Origin: Terriglobia bacterium
Lineage (GTDB): Bacteria > Acidobacteriota > Terriglobia > Terriglobales > Acidobacteriaceae
DNA length: 63,599 bases
Direction: 5' to 3'
Assembly: GCA_020073565.1 (NCBI GenBank)
Contig: JAIQEY010000037.1
Span: forward strand, 1-63,599
A program made the position numbers and the translations under genes. Within the stretch, counting starts at the first letter, position 1. Every line of letters starts with the position of its first letter. This document shows, piece after piece, positions 51,996-60,643 of the stretch. The notes under the pieces were generated by a model. That model saw only the letters and a list, made by a program, of their open reading frames with translations. It did not search any database and was not told the origin of the DNA.

Positions 51996-52775
51996 TTACC
52001 TTTTGTAGTCGAACCAAAATTCTACCGACACCCGGCTGCCGGAGTAATCCGGCGGCAACGGACCGAAAGTATCGATGCGCTGAATGGCGCGCATGGCTGA
52101 GACATCCAGCGAGGGTACGCCGCTCGATTGTTCGATCTGTACGTTCGTCGGATGGCCATCGCGGCCGATATCAAACGTCAGGTACACCCGATTGGCTTGC
52201 GTGATGCGCGGATCGATTTCATACTTCAACCAGTTTTCGGAAACTTTGCGCTGAACGGTTTGCACATACCATGAGAAGCGGTTGCCGAAATCGCCGCCCC
52301 CTCCAGTGAATCCAAATCCGCCCTTGGCGCCGCCCGCATTGAACATGCTGTAGGGCCCGCTGACGGGACCGCCTTCGCCATACGGAATCTGATTCGATTC
52401 CTGGGGTTCGGGCTCTGGTTTTCGCTTCGTCGCAGTGATCACGGGCTTGGGCTTGATCTTCGTGTGCTTGTCGGGAATCGAAACCGCGTCGGGCTCTTTT
52501 TCCTGAACCTGCGGCTGCGATTGCGAGAGGCCCTTGGATTCGGTGGCGAGCACGTTCGTTGTCTGCTCGGGGCTGGCGGGCAGGGGAACTGAGGTCACCA
52601 GCGTCGCACCCATGGCATCACCGCCACCGCCGCTGCCCCAGCCTTCGCCGCGGAGTCCGTGCACGTACATGGTATAGAGCACGACGAAAACGGTGAAGGC
52701 CACGTGCAGTCCGACGGACCACGCGAGAGGCCGGCTGAGTCCGGCGTGTTCGAAATAGATGTTACCGCTTGCCAT
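51996..52775 (-). CDS. tolA: TolA/TonB-like energy-transducing protein
   Basis: The 259-residue protein has one N-terminal membrane helix (LAWSVGLHVAFTVFVVLYTM), a Pro/Lys/Glu-rich linker (IKPKPVITATKRKPEPEPQE), a Gly-rich patch and a C-terminal TonB-type domain (RVYLTFDIGRDGHPTNVQIE). By domain it is TonB-like; by position between tolR and tolB it should act as TolA. ATG 52775 overlaps the end of tolR by 14 bases. Confidence 0.82.
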   Translation of the reverse strand: MASGNIYFEHAGLSRPLAWSVGLHVAFTVFVVLYTMYVHGLRGEGWGSGGGGDAMGATLVTSVPLPASPEQTTNVLATESKGLSQSQPQVQEKEPDAVSIPDKHTKIKPKPVITATKRKPEPEPQESNQIPYGEGGPVSGPYSMFNAGGAKGGFGFTGGGGDFGNRFSWYVQTVQRKVSENWLKYEIDPRITQANRVYLTFDIGRDGHPTNVQIEQSSGVPSLDVSAMRAIQRIDTFGPLPPDYSGSRVSVEFWFDYKR

Positions 52776-53187
52776 GGGAGTCAATGGGCTGCGTGACGAT
52801 GCTCACGTTGCTGATGCCGGCCTGCTTGATCGCATCCATCACAGTGGCGAACGCTCCAAAAGGAACGTTTTCGTCGGAGCGCAGGTAGATGGACTGGTGC
52901 TGCGGATCGCGAATTCGCTTTTTCAGTGTGGTGCCAATCTGGTTGATGTTGATGGGATCGTTGCCGAGGAATACTTTTTGCGATTTGTCGATGCTGATGA
53001 CGAGGCGCTCCTCGGTGATCTCTTTGACCGTGCGCGTATGCGGCACGTTAACCTCGATGCCCGACTGCAGCACCGGAGCGGTCACCATGAAAATGATGAG
53101 CAGAACGAGGACGACATCGACCAGGGGTGTGACGTTGATATCGGAGAGTGCCGTCTGGGTGCGTCCGTTGGCGTTGGTGAAGGCCAT
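52762..53187 (-). CDS. tolR: TolR/ExbD-type biopolymer transport protein
   Basis: The 141-residue inner-membrane protein has one N-terminal helix with the proton-path Asp in INVTPLVDVVLVLLIIFMV, then a periplasmic domain. Typical length. Its ATG shares one base with the tolQ stop (TGATG). With TolQ it uses the proton motive force to drive TolA. Confidence 0.92.
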   Translation of the reverse strand: MAFTNANGRTQTALSDINVTPLVDVVLVLLIIFMVTAPVLQSGIEVNVPHTRTVKEITEERLVISIDKSQKVFLGNDPININQIGTTLKKRIRDPQHQSIYLRSDENVPFGAFATVMDAIKQAGISNVSIVTQPIDSHGKR

Positions 53188-53894
53188 CAGCGGCGCGCCT
53201 CGGTGGTTGCGGGAATTTGCTGGCGCTCGACCAGGTTGAGCATTTCAAGCGTGAAGTCGTCGTTGCGCGCGGCCAGTTCGCGGATCGATCCATTGATCAG
53301 GTTGTAGGCGATGACCGCCGGGATGGCGGCGGCAAGACCAGCGGCGGTTGTGATCAGGGCCTCGGAAATTCCGGGGGCGACGGCGCGCAGAGTGGCGGCT
53401 CCCGCCATGCCGAGTCCGTGGAAGGCGTCGATGATCCCCCAGACCGTTCCAAAGAGTCCGACGAAAGGAGTAACGGCTCCGGTGATCGCAAGCCACGGGA
53501 CGTTGCGTTCGAGGCGCGTGATCTCCTCCGAGGATGCGATCTGCATGGAGCGCTGGATCGAGGTCAGATTGTGGATGCCGCCCGTCATGCCCATCTGGCG
53601 TTTGAATTCCTCGACTGCGCCCTCAAAGACGCCGACCAGCGGACTGGGGCGGAACTGTGCGGCGACGGAGGCGACGTCTTGCATGCGCTGCGCTTTGCGG
53701 AAGGTGCGCACGAAGCGGCCGCTCTGGGTGCGGGCTCGGCTGATCAGGCGCCACTTCGACAGGATCACCGCCCAGGACACCACGCTGAACGCAATCAGGA
53801 TCAGAAGGACGGTCTTGGCAACCGCACCGGTTTGAAGGACGAGATCGACGATTTCGCCGCCGACAAACAGCAACAAAACTGAGGCAAGATACAT
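53187..53894 (-). CDS. tolQ: TolQ/ExbB/MotA-family proton channel
   Basis: The 235-residue protein has three helices: TVLLILIAFSVVSWAVILSK, then WLAITGAVTPFVGLFGTVWG with the family motif, then ALITTAAGLAAAIPAVIAYN. It is first gene of the Tol-Pal unit (tolQ-tolR-tolA-tolB-pal-cpoB). Start ATG 53894. TolQ rather than ExbB is preferred because tolB and pal follow. Confidence 0.92.
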   Translation of the reverse strand: MYLASVLLLFVGGEIVDLVLQTGAVAKTVLLILIAFSVVSWAVILSKWRLISRARTQSGRFVRTFRKAQRMQDVASVAAQFRPSPLVGVFEGAVEEFKRQMGMTGGIHNLTSIQRSMQIASSEEITRLERNVPWLAITGAVTPFVGLFGTVWGIIDAFHGLGMAGAATLRAVAPGISEALITTAAGLAAAIPAVIAYNLINGSIRELAARNDDFTLEMLNLVERQQIPATTEARR

Positions 53895-53989
53895 TGGCTT
53901 TGGGGGAACCCCATCGGAATTATAGACGAAGGTGGCGGGCGGACTTGGAAGCGTATCCCATCGGTCAACGCATTCGTCCGAGACGCCAA

Positions 53990-54928
53990 TCAGGGACTAG
54001 GGATCGCGGCTGCCGTTTCATTCGAGTACGCGCTCTGCTGGCCGACGCTATCGACGGCCGTGGTCACGTAGTAGTAGGTAGTTCCCGCAACCACGGTGTA
54101 ATCCGTGTAGTTGGTGGCAGGGTCGAGCGCGGTATTGATTTGCAGGTAGGGGCCGCCATGCGTAGCGCCACGGTAGATGTTGTAGCCGACGACATTGGGG
54201 TCGCTTTCCTGCCAGGTAAGGTCCGCACTGTGGGAGCCCGTCGCCACGCCTACGCCCGTCAACTGTTCCACCGCGGGGGAGACGACCGCGTTGCTGAAGT
54301 ATCCCACCTTGCCAGTGGCTGTCCCGGACTGGTTCGGGGTGAATTGGAGAGTGGCTTGGATGCTATGTCCCGACAGGATGGTCACGGGCAGGGTCAGCCC
54401 CACGACGGAGAACTCAGAGCTGGTGAGCTGGTCGGAAGCGATGGTCACGTCGGCAATCGAGGCAGAGAGGGTGGTGGCGAGGGTGGCGCTCTGTCCGACT
54501 GTGACGTTGCCGAAATTCAGGGACGAGGGAGATACGGTCAATTGCGGTCCAGAGACACCCGTTCCTGCGACCGGCAGGGAGAGGGGTGAGTTCAACGCCG
54601 TGCTGACGAGTGTGAACGTCCCGGTGACGCGTCCAGTTGCAGTTGGTCTAAAAGCAACAGGCAATAGGACGGTTTGGCCGGGGCTGAGCGTGAACGGCAA
54701 GGGGAAGTGGCCGAACCTGAATTCGCTTCCTTGCTTTAACTTGGAAGTGACCCTTAGTGACTTCGTGCCGGTGTTGGTGAGTCGGACCGAGAACGAACTG
54801 GAGGTGCCAACCTCGACTTTTCCGAAAGCGTGAGTGCAGGGTTTGCATTGCAGTTGCTGAGCCGAGGCGCGCGCGGTAGGCAAAGAAGATAGCAATAGTG
54901 CAATGACGATCAGGGGGAAGAATCGCAT
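53990..54928 (-). CDS. Exported choice-of-anchor-D / fibronectin III protein
   Basis: From ATG 54928 the 312-residue product has a signal peptide (MRFFPLIVIALLLSSLPTAR), two choice-of-anchor-D (ASPM/SPD-2/hydin-like) domains, e.g. FGKVEVGTSSSFSVRLTNTG and LNFGNVTVGQSATLATTLS, and a fibronectin type III domain (VVGYNIYRGATHGGPYLQIN). Probably cell-surface or extracellular and involved in adhesion or carbohydrate contact. Such architectures are common in acidobacterial secretomes. It is divergent from recN. Confidence 0.78.
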   Translation of the reverse strand: MRFFPLIVIALLLSSLPTARASAQQLQCKPCTHAFGKVEVGTSSSFSVRLTNTGTKSLRVTSKLKQGSEFRFGHFPLPFTLSPGQTVLLPVAFRPTATGRVTGTFTLVSTALNSPLSLPVAGTGVSGPQLTVSPSSLNFGNVTVGQSATLATTLSASIADVTIASDQLTSSEFSVVGLTLPVTILSGHSIQATLQFTPNQSGTATGKVGYFSNAVVSPAVEQLTGVGVATGSHSADLTWQESDPNVVGYNIYRGATHGGPYLQINTALDPATNYTDYTVVAGTTYYYVTTAVDSVGQQSAYSNETAAAIPSP

Positions 54929-55045
54929 GCACTTATCTTCTGTAAGCGTGAAGATCGGCGGCAAACACAGAAGTGCAACAATTCCCACTTTGGTAACTCG
55001 GAAGGACGTTGGCAGGGCACGCGGTCGGGAAGTGGCGGCGTGTGC

Positions 55046-55051
55046 TATGCT
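55046..55051 (+). promoter_or_regulatory. Possible extended -10 element for recN
   Basis: TGCTATGCT contains TG-N-TATGCT, 30 bases before the GTG start of recN. No clear -35. No LexA-type box was recognised nearby. Confidence 0.3.
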
Positions 55052-55080
55052 GCGCGTAAATCCGCGATCCCAGGATTCTT

Positions 55081-56781
55081 GTGCTGGCCGAACTTCGACT
55101 CGAAAATTACGCCGTCATTGACAATGTAGTGGTTGAGTTCGCCGCTGGTCTGAATCTGCTCACGGGGGAAACCGGGGCGGGGAAGTCGATCCTGATCGAT
55201 GCGCTTAGCCTGATGCTGGGGGAGAAGGCGTCATCGGAAATCATTCGGACGGGCGCGGAGCGGGCGGTGGTGGCAGCGGTGTTTGAGAGCGAGGGCGCGG
55301 CGCTCCGTGCCATCGAAGAAATCCTGGAAAACAATGGGCTGGACTCTGAGGGCTCTTCACTGATCCTGCGTCGCGAGATCGCGGCGGGTGGCAAGGGGCG
55401 GGTCTTCATCAATAACCAACCGGCGACCGTAGCGGTGCTGAAGCAGATGGCGCCCCACCTCGCGGTTGTCCACGCGCAGAACGAGTCCATAGTGAACTTC
55501 GACGCGGCGGCTCGGCAGGAATTGCTGGATGCCTATGCCGGGGTCGAGTTGAAAGAAGTATCTGCGGGCTTTGCAAACTGGAAGGGGATTCGCGAGCGCA
55601 TCGCGGAACTAGAGCGTGAGGAAGCCGATCGAATGCGGTTACTCGACCTGTGGAACTTCCAGTGCCGCGAGATCGAAGAGGCGCGCCTGCAGGCGGGGGA
55701 AGACGAGCGTCTGGAGGTCGAGAAGCGCGTTCTCGCGAATGCGGAGAAGATTTACGGCGCGGCCATGCACGCCTTTGATTTGCTTTATGAGGGAGACGCG
55801 TCAACGTCTTCGAGCCTGCGGGCGGCGCAGAAACATCTGGAAGAACTGGCCCGGTATGAGCCGAAGTTTCAGGAAGCGCGGGCGGCGTTGGAATCGGCGC
55901 GGATCAGCGTTGAGGATGTGGGCGCGACGCTGCGCGACTATGCCGGGGGTATCCATGCGTCTCCGGAGCGTTTGGCGGAACTCGAAGAGCGGCTGGCGTT
56001 GCTGGATCGGCTAAAGAGAAAGTATGGGCCGACGCTTGAGAATGTAATTGCTTTGGGCGAAGAAGTTCGCCGCAAATTGAATGAAATGGAGAACAAAGAT
56101 CAAGTGTTGCTTGAGCTGCGGGCAAAGCTGGCAGCGGCGGCTGAGGAGTATCGGAAGGCGGCGCGCAGTGTTTCGCGGAAGCGGACCGAGGCGGGGCGAA
56201 AGCTGGAAAAACTGGTCGAAGCTGAGATCAACGATCTTGCCATGCGGGCCAGTTTTCGAATCGCGGTGGAAGAGAACGAGGCCGAGGAGCACTGGAGTTT
56301 GTCTGGCATCAATCAGGTGATTTATCGAATTGCCCCGAATGCCGGGGAGACGATGCGTCCGCTGGAGCAGATCGCTTCGGGCGGGGAGTTGTCGCGCGTG
56401 ATGCTGGCGCTGAAGGCGAGCGTGGAGGCGGGAGCGAATCCGGCGGGGAAGAGAAAGACGGCCGCGGCGCAACGGACGCTGGTGTTCGATGAGATCGACA
56501 CTGGAATCGGCGGGCGGGCGGCGGAGGCGGTAGGGAGGAAGTTGAAGGCTTTGTCGAAAGCGAACCAGGTGCTGTGCGTCACCCACCTCCCGCAGATCGC
56601 CACCTTTGCCGATCATCATTACTTGATCGAGAAGCGCGAGACGTCCGGGCGGACGAAGACTTCGGTCCGGCTGATTACGGGCGAGGAACGCACTGAGGAA
56701 GTGGCGCGCATGCTGTCCGGGGCGAAGTTGACGGAGACCTCGCGGAAGCATGCGGAGCAGATGATTCGGGCGAACGGGTGA
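55081..56781 (+). CDS. recN: DNA repair protein RecN
   Basis: RecN is an SMC-like ATPase in double-strand-break repair. The 566-residue product has Walker A GETGAGKS (residues 29-36), a central coiled-coil region, the ABC signature SGGELSRVMLALK and Walker B VFDEIDTGIGGRAAEAVG. Length normal. The start is GTG 55081 (MLAELRLENYAVID). A toxin-antitoxin pair lies 52 bases downstream. Confidence 0.95.
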   Translation: MLAELRLENYAVIDNVVVEFAAGLNLLTGETGAGKSILIDALSLMLGEKASSEIIRTGAERAVVAAVFESEGAALRAIEEILENNGLDSEGSSLILRREIAAGGKGRVFINNQPATVAVLKQMAPHLAVVHAQNESIVNFDAAARQELLDAYAGVELKEVSAGFANWKGIRERIAELEREEADRMRLLDLWNFQCREIEEARLQAGEDERLEVEKRVLANAEKIYGAAMHAFDLLYEGDASTSSSLRAAQKHLEELARYEPKFQEARAALESARISVEDVGATLRDYAGGIHASPERLAELEERLALLDRLKRKYGPTLENVIALGEEVRRKLNEMENKDQVLLELRAKLAAAAEEYRKAARSVSRKRTEAGRKLEKLVEAEINDLAMRASFRIAVEENEAEEHWSLSGINQVIYRIAPNAGETMRPLEQIASGGELSRVMLALKASVEAGANPAGKRKTAAAQRTLVFDEIDTGIGGRAAEAVGRKLKALSKANQVLCVTHLPQIATFADHHYLIEKRETSGRTKTSVRLITGEERTEEVARMLSGAKLTETSRKHAEQMIRANG

Positions 56782-56790
56782 AACAGACTC

Positions 56791-56831
56791 TTGACATCGG
56801 GTCCCCGACTTAGCTAATCTGTCTTAGCTAA
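56791..56831 (+). promoter_or_regulatory. Promoter and two-site palindromic operator of the toxin-antitoxin pair
   Basis: A perfect -35 TTGACA (56791-56796) is followed by two copies of the self-complementary octamer TTAGCTAA at 56810-56817 and 56824-56831. The octamers are 14 bases centre to centre, about 1.3 helical turns. The first covers the expected -10 position. The second ends two bases before the antitoxin ATG. This fits autorepression by the antitoxin or toxin-antitoxin complex. Confidence 0.6.
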
Positions 56832-56833
56832 CC

Positions 56834-57070
56834 ATGAAAACAGTCACCATCCACAAGGCAAAGACGGAACTTTCACGGTTGATCGAACAGGCTTGCAAGG
56901 GCGAGGAGATTGTCATTGCCCGGGGGAAGAAGCCGGTGGTGCGACTCGTCGCGATCGAGGACAAGCGGGGACAGCGCAAGCCCGGAGCTTGGAAGGGACT
57001 TGTTACCTTCACTCCTGACGCCTTCGATCCATTAACCGATCAAGAGTTGAAAGATCTTGGTTTCGAGTGA
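56834..57070 (+). CDS. Phd/YefM-type antitoxin
   Basis: The 78-residue protein has the typical antitoxin start MKTVTIHKAKTELSRLIEQA, the GEEIVIARGKKPVVRL strand-turn-strand of the Phd/YefM fold, and a C-terminal acidic tail (FDPLTDQELKDLGFE) for toxin binding. Its stop overlaps the toxin start by four bases. It should bind both the PIN toxin and the TTAGCTAA sites just upstream. Confidence 0.88.
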   Translation: MKTVTIHKAKTELSRLIEQACKGEEIVIARGKKPVVRLVAIEDKRGQRKPGAWKGLVTFTPDAFDPLTDQELKDLGFE

Positions 57071-57480
57071 ATCTTGAGGAGCGAGTAGCTGATGCGATGG
57101 AAATCCTGCTCGATACTCACGCTTTGGTTTGGTGGATGGTAGAGAGCCCCCGACTTTCCAAGCGTGCGGTGGCTACCCTTGCCGATCCTAACAACCGCCT
57201 GATAGTTTCGGCGGTTGTGGCTTGGGAATTGGCCATCAAGGTAAACGCTGGCAAAATCCTTCCGTCGTCGTTGATTTCTAGGCTGGAAGAGGCAGTGTCG
57301 GAACAGGCTTTAGAGGAGATGCCGATCACCCTGGAGCATGCTGTTAGAGGCGGCCTGCTGCCTTTGCATCATCGCGATCCCTTCGATCGTCTCCTGGTGG
57401 CGCAGGCGCAATCCCTGAAGTTGCCCATCCTGAGTGCGGATGCCGCACTCGACGAGTACGATGTGCGGAGGGTGTGGTGA
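57067..57480 (+). CDS. PIN-domain toxin (VapC-like)
   Basis: PIN toxins are Mg-dependent RNases. The 137-residue product (from GTG 57067) has EILLDTHALVWWMVE with the first acidic ligand, VSAVVAWELAIKVNAGKI with the second, and HHRDPFDRLLVAQA and ILSADAALDEYDV near the C-terminus. The GTG overlaps the antitoxin stop (GTGA). An internal ATG at 57097 gives the more compact start MEILLDTHALVWW. Confidence 0.88.
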   Translation: MNLEERVADAMEILLDTHALVWWMVESPRLSKRAVATLADPNNRLIVSAVVAWELAIKVNAGKILPSSLISRLEEAVSEQALEEMPITLEHAVRGGLLPLHHRDPFDRLLVAQAQSLKLPILSADAALDEYDVRRVW

Positions 57481-57631
57481 AGGTTGTGCCCGCTCTCCAT
57501 TCGCAACTCAATCTTCGCCGTTCGGTGCTAATCCTAACGGTCTCAGAGGCTTACATTGACCTTGGATGTCATTTTCGATACCCTTTTAGATAACCTTTCC
57601 CAATGGGAACGTGTAACCTAGTGAGTGGGGG

Positions 57632-58612
57632 ATGCCTTTGTCTCATAGCAAGAGTTTGCTGCTGCTGAAGCCGCGCGGATTTTGCGCCGGAGTGGTGCGG
57701 GCGATTGACATTGTGCGGATCGCGCTGGAAGCGTTTGGACCGCCGATTTACGTGCGCAAGGAGATCGTCCACAACCGGTTCGTGGTGGAGGAGCTGCAGC
57801 ACAAGGGCGCGATTTTTGTGGACAGCGTGGACGAAGTGCCGGAGGGCGAGCGCGTGATTTATAGCGCGCATGGCGTTTCGCCGGAGGTGCGCGAGCACAG
57901 CAAGCTGCGGAAACTGCGCGTGATCGATGCGACCTGTCCGCTGGTCACAAAGGTACACGTGGAGGCGGTGAAGTTTGCGAAGGAAGGCTATTCGCTGATT
58001 TTGATTGGCCATCGCGATCACGACGAAGTAATCGGGACGCTGGGAGAGGCTCCGGGGGTGACGCAGGTAGTGGGTTCGCCCGCGGAAGTCGCGTCGGTGA
58101 CTCTGCCGGATCCGAACCGTGTGGCATATCTGACCCAGACCACGCTGAGCCTGGACGAGACGCGCGACATCATTGCGGCGCTGCGCAAGAAGTTCCCCAA
58201 TATCAAGGGGCCGGCGGCGCAGGACATCTGCTATGCCACAGAAAACCGACAGGTGGCGGTGAAGCACGTGGCATCGGACGCGGATTTGCTGTTGGTGGTC
58301 GGGTCGGACAACAGTTCGAATTCGAAGCGGCTCGTAGAAGTGGCGCGCAGTTTGGGCACCGAAGCGCATCTAATTGATAATTACCGCAACATTCAGCCGC
58401 AGTGGTTGAATGGAGTGAAGACAGTGGCCCTGACCGCCGGAGCGTCGGCGCCGGAGCACTTGGTGCAGGAAGTGGTGGAGTATCTGGGTCGGCAGGGTTT
58501 TGGTGACGTGCAGGAACTGGAAATCATGCCGGAGAACGTACGGTTTGGATTACCGCCGGAGATTGTGGAAACCATCGCAGCGGCTCCGGTCAGTGCAAGC
58601 CTGGAGTCGTAG
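57632..58612 (+). CDS. ispH: 4-hydroxy-3-methylbut-2-enyl diphosphate reductase
   Basis: IspH makes IPP and DMAPP in the last step of the MEP pathway. The 326-residue protein has the three cluster cysteines in PRGFCAGVVRAIDIV, DATCPLVTKVH and QDICYATENRQ. Start ATG 57632 follows GTGGGGG. The stop is immediately followed by the shc start, so isoprenoid supply and squalene cyclisation are transcriptionally linked here. Confidence 0.95.
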   Translation: MPLSHSKSLLLLKPRGFCAGVVRAIDIVRIALEAFGPPIYVRKEIVHNRFVVEELQHKGAIFVDSVDEVPEGERVIYSAHGVSPEVREHSKLRKLRVIDATCPLVTKVHVEAVKFAKEGYSLILIGHRDHDEVIGTLGEAPGVTQVVGSPAEVASVTLPDPNRVAYLTQTTLSLDETRDIIAALRKKFPNIKGPAAQDICYATENRQVAVKHVASDADLLLVVGSDNSSNSKRLVEVARSLGTEAHLIDNYRNIQPQWLNGVKTVALTAGASAPEHLVQEVVEYLGRQGFGDVQELEIMPENVRFGLPPEIVETIAAAPVSASLES

Positions 58613-60574
58613 ATGGAAGAATCCTCCCCCTTAGGCTCGGCCTCCGTGCCACAGATGCGATTCGGAAAGATTGATGACCTGGTCAGCCGGGTCACGGTCG
58701 GCATCGATGCGGCCAGGAAGTATCTGTTCTCCCAACAACTCGAAGAGGGGTATTGGTGCGGCGAACTGGAAGCCGACACGACCCTTGAATCCGATTACAT
58801 CCTGCTGCACACGCTGCTCGGGACGGGCAACCAGGAGCGCTTTGAGAAGGCGGCCCGCTACATCCTGAAGTTTCAGAACCAGGACGGCGGCTGGAGTATT
58901 TACCCGGGCGGACCTTCGAACATCAGCGCTTCGGTCAAGGCTTACTTTGGGCTGAAACTGGCGGGATACACTGCGGATCATCCAGCACTCGCCCGGGCTC
59001 GAAAAAAGATCCTGGAGATGGGCGGGGTGACCGAAGTCAATACCTTCACCAAGATCTATCTCTGCTTCTTCGGGCAGTACGACTACGATGCGGTGCCGGC
59101 GGTGCCGCCGGAGATTGTGCTGTGCCCGAACTGGTTCTGGTTCAATATCTACGAAATTTCTTCCTGGTCGCGCGCCATCCTGGTGCCGCTTTCGATTTGC
59201 TACGCGAAGAAGCCGTTCAAGAAGATTCCCGACGAGATGGGCGTCGAGGAGTTGTTTGTCGGCGGACGCGACAAGTCCCGCATGCATTTGCACTGGGCGA
59301 AGAAACTGGTTTCGTGGCGGAACTTCTTCCTCGTGCTCGATCGGCTGGCGCACTGGGCGGAGCGGGTGCACATTCGCCCGCTACGTTCGATTGCCCTGCG
59401 CAAGGCGGAGAAGTGGATGCTGGAGCGGTTCGAGATGAGCGATGGACTGGCGGCAATCTTCCCGTCGATCATGAACTCGGTCATCGCCATGCGGTGCCTG
59501 GGGTACTCGGTGGATGATCCGCAGGTGATTCGCGCGCTCGACGAGTTCGAGAGGTTGGGAATCGAGGAAGAAGATACGTTCCGCATGCAGCCGTGCATGT
59601 CTCCGGTGTGGGACACGGCGTACGCGCTGTTTGCGCTGGGCGAGGCGGGCGTTCCGGCGAACGATCCGCGGATGGTGAAGTGCGCGGACTGGATCCTGCA
59701 GAAGCAGGTGCGCAAGCCCGGGGATTGGAAGGTCAAGAACAAAGCCGGCGAGCCGGGCGGCTGGTACTTCGAGTTCAACAACGAGTTCTATCCGGACGTG
59801 GACGACACCGCGATGGTGTGCCTGGCGCTGAGCCGCGTGGAGCATCCGAACGGGCGTTATCAGCGCGAGTCGGTGCAGCGCGCGATCGACTGGATGTTGT
59901 CGATGCAATGCAAGAACGGCGGCTGGGCATCGTTCGACAAGGACAATGACCGGATGGTGTTTCAGTACGTACCGTTCGCGGATCACAACGCGATGCTCGA
60001 TCCGCCGACGGTCGACATCACCGGGCGCATCCTGGAATGCCTGGCGACCTACGGCTATGACCAGAGCCATCCGGCAGTGAAGAAGGCGATCCAGTTCCTG
60101 CGGAAAGAACAGGAGCCGGATGGCAGTTGGTTCGGGCGCTGGGGTGTCAACTACATTTATGGGACCGCGCTGGTCCTGCGCGGTTTGGAAGCGATCGGCA
60201 TGGACCGCAATGATCCGATGGTTCAGCAGGCCGCTGAGTGGCTGCGCATGGTGCAGAACGCGGATGGCGGCTGGGGTGAGACGCCGGGCTCCTATGACGA
60301 CCCGAACCTGCGCGGGCAGGGCGACAGCACAGCGTCGCAGACGGCCTGGGCGGTGATGGGCCTGCTGGCGGCGGGTGACACGCGCAGCGAGTGCGTGGCG
60401 CGCGGCATTGCTTATCTGTTGAGGATCCAGAAGAAAGATGGATCGTGGGATGAGCCGTTATACACGGGCACCGGCTTCCCGCGTGTGTTCTACCTGATGT
60501 ATCACCTGTACCGCCAGTATTTCCCGCTGATTGCGTTGACGGCGTATTCGAAGGTGATGAAGAGCAGCAGTTAG
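58613..60574 (+). CDS. shc: Squalene-hopene cyclase
   Basis: Shc cyclises squalene to hopene/diplopterol, monotopic in the inner membrane. The 653-residue protein has the proton-donating DxDD motif (DVDD, residues 395-398) in FYPDVDDTAMVCLAL and QW repeats such as QNQDGGWSIYPG, QCKNGGWASFDKDN and QNADGGWGETPG. Length normal. ATG 58613 directly follows the ispH stop. Its own stop lies in an iterated word repeat that continues to hpnA. Confidence 0.96.
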   Translation: MEESSPLGSASVPQMRFGKIDDLVSRVTVGIDAARKYLFSQQLEEGYWCGELEADTTLESDYILLHTLLGTGNQERFEKAARYILKFQNQDGGWSIYPGGPSNISASVKAYFGLKLAGYTADHPALARARKKILEMGGVTEVNTFTKIYLCFFGQYDYDAVPAVPPEIVLCPNWFWFNIYEISSWSRAILVPLSICYAKKPFKKIPDEMGVEELFVGGRDKSRMHLHWAKKLVSWRNFFLVLDRLAHWAERVHIRPLRSIALRKAEKWMLERFEMSDGLAAIFPSIMNSVIAMRCLGYSVDDPQVIRALDEFERLGIEEEDTFRMQPCMSPVWDTAYALFALGEAGVPANDPRMVKCADWILQKQVRKPGDWKVKNKAGEPGGWYFEFNNEFYPDVDDTAMVCLALSRVEHPNGRYQRESVQRAIDWMLSMQCKNGGWASFDKDNDRMVFQYVPFADHNAMLDPPTVDITGRILECLATYGYDQSHPAVKKAIQFLRKEQEPDGSWFGRWGVNYIYGTALVLRGLEAIGMDRNDPMVQQAAEWLRMVQNADGGWGETPGSYDDPNLRGQGDSTASQTAWAVMGLLAAGDTRSECVARGIAYLLRIQKKDGSWDEPLYTGTGFPRVFYLMYHLYRQYFPLIALTAYSKVMKSSS

Positions 60575-60643
60575 CATTTAGCAGTTAGCATTTAGCCATG
60601 CCAGATTCCAAGGTACGAGGCACTTGCTAAGTGCTAAATGCTC
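60566..60643. repeat. TTAGCATTTAGC inverted word repeat spanning the shc-hpnA junction
   Basis: The left arm AGCAGTTAGCATTTAGCAGT (then TAGCATTTAG) at 60566-60595 is reverse-complementary to CTTGCTAAGTGCTAAATGCT at 60623-60642. The shc stop TAG is in the left arm, and the hpnA ATG (60638) is in the right arm. Confidence 0.7.

Noticed and set aside
57556..57592. Promoter for ispH (TTGACC with a GATACC or TAGATA -10)
   Set aside because: Spacings of 15 or 25 bases do not fit a standard promoter, so it was not annotated.
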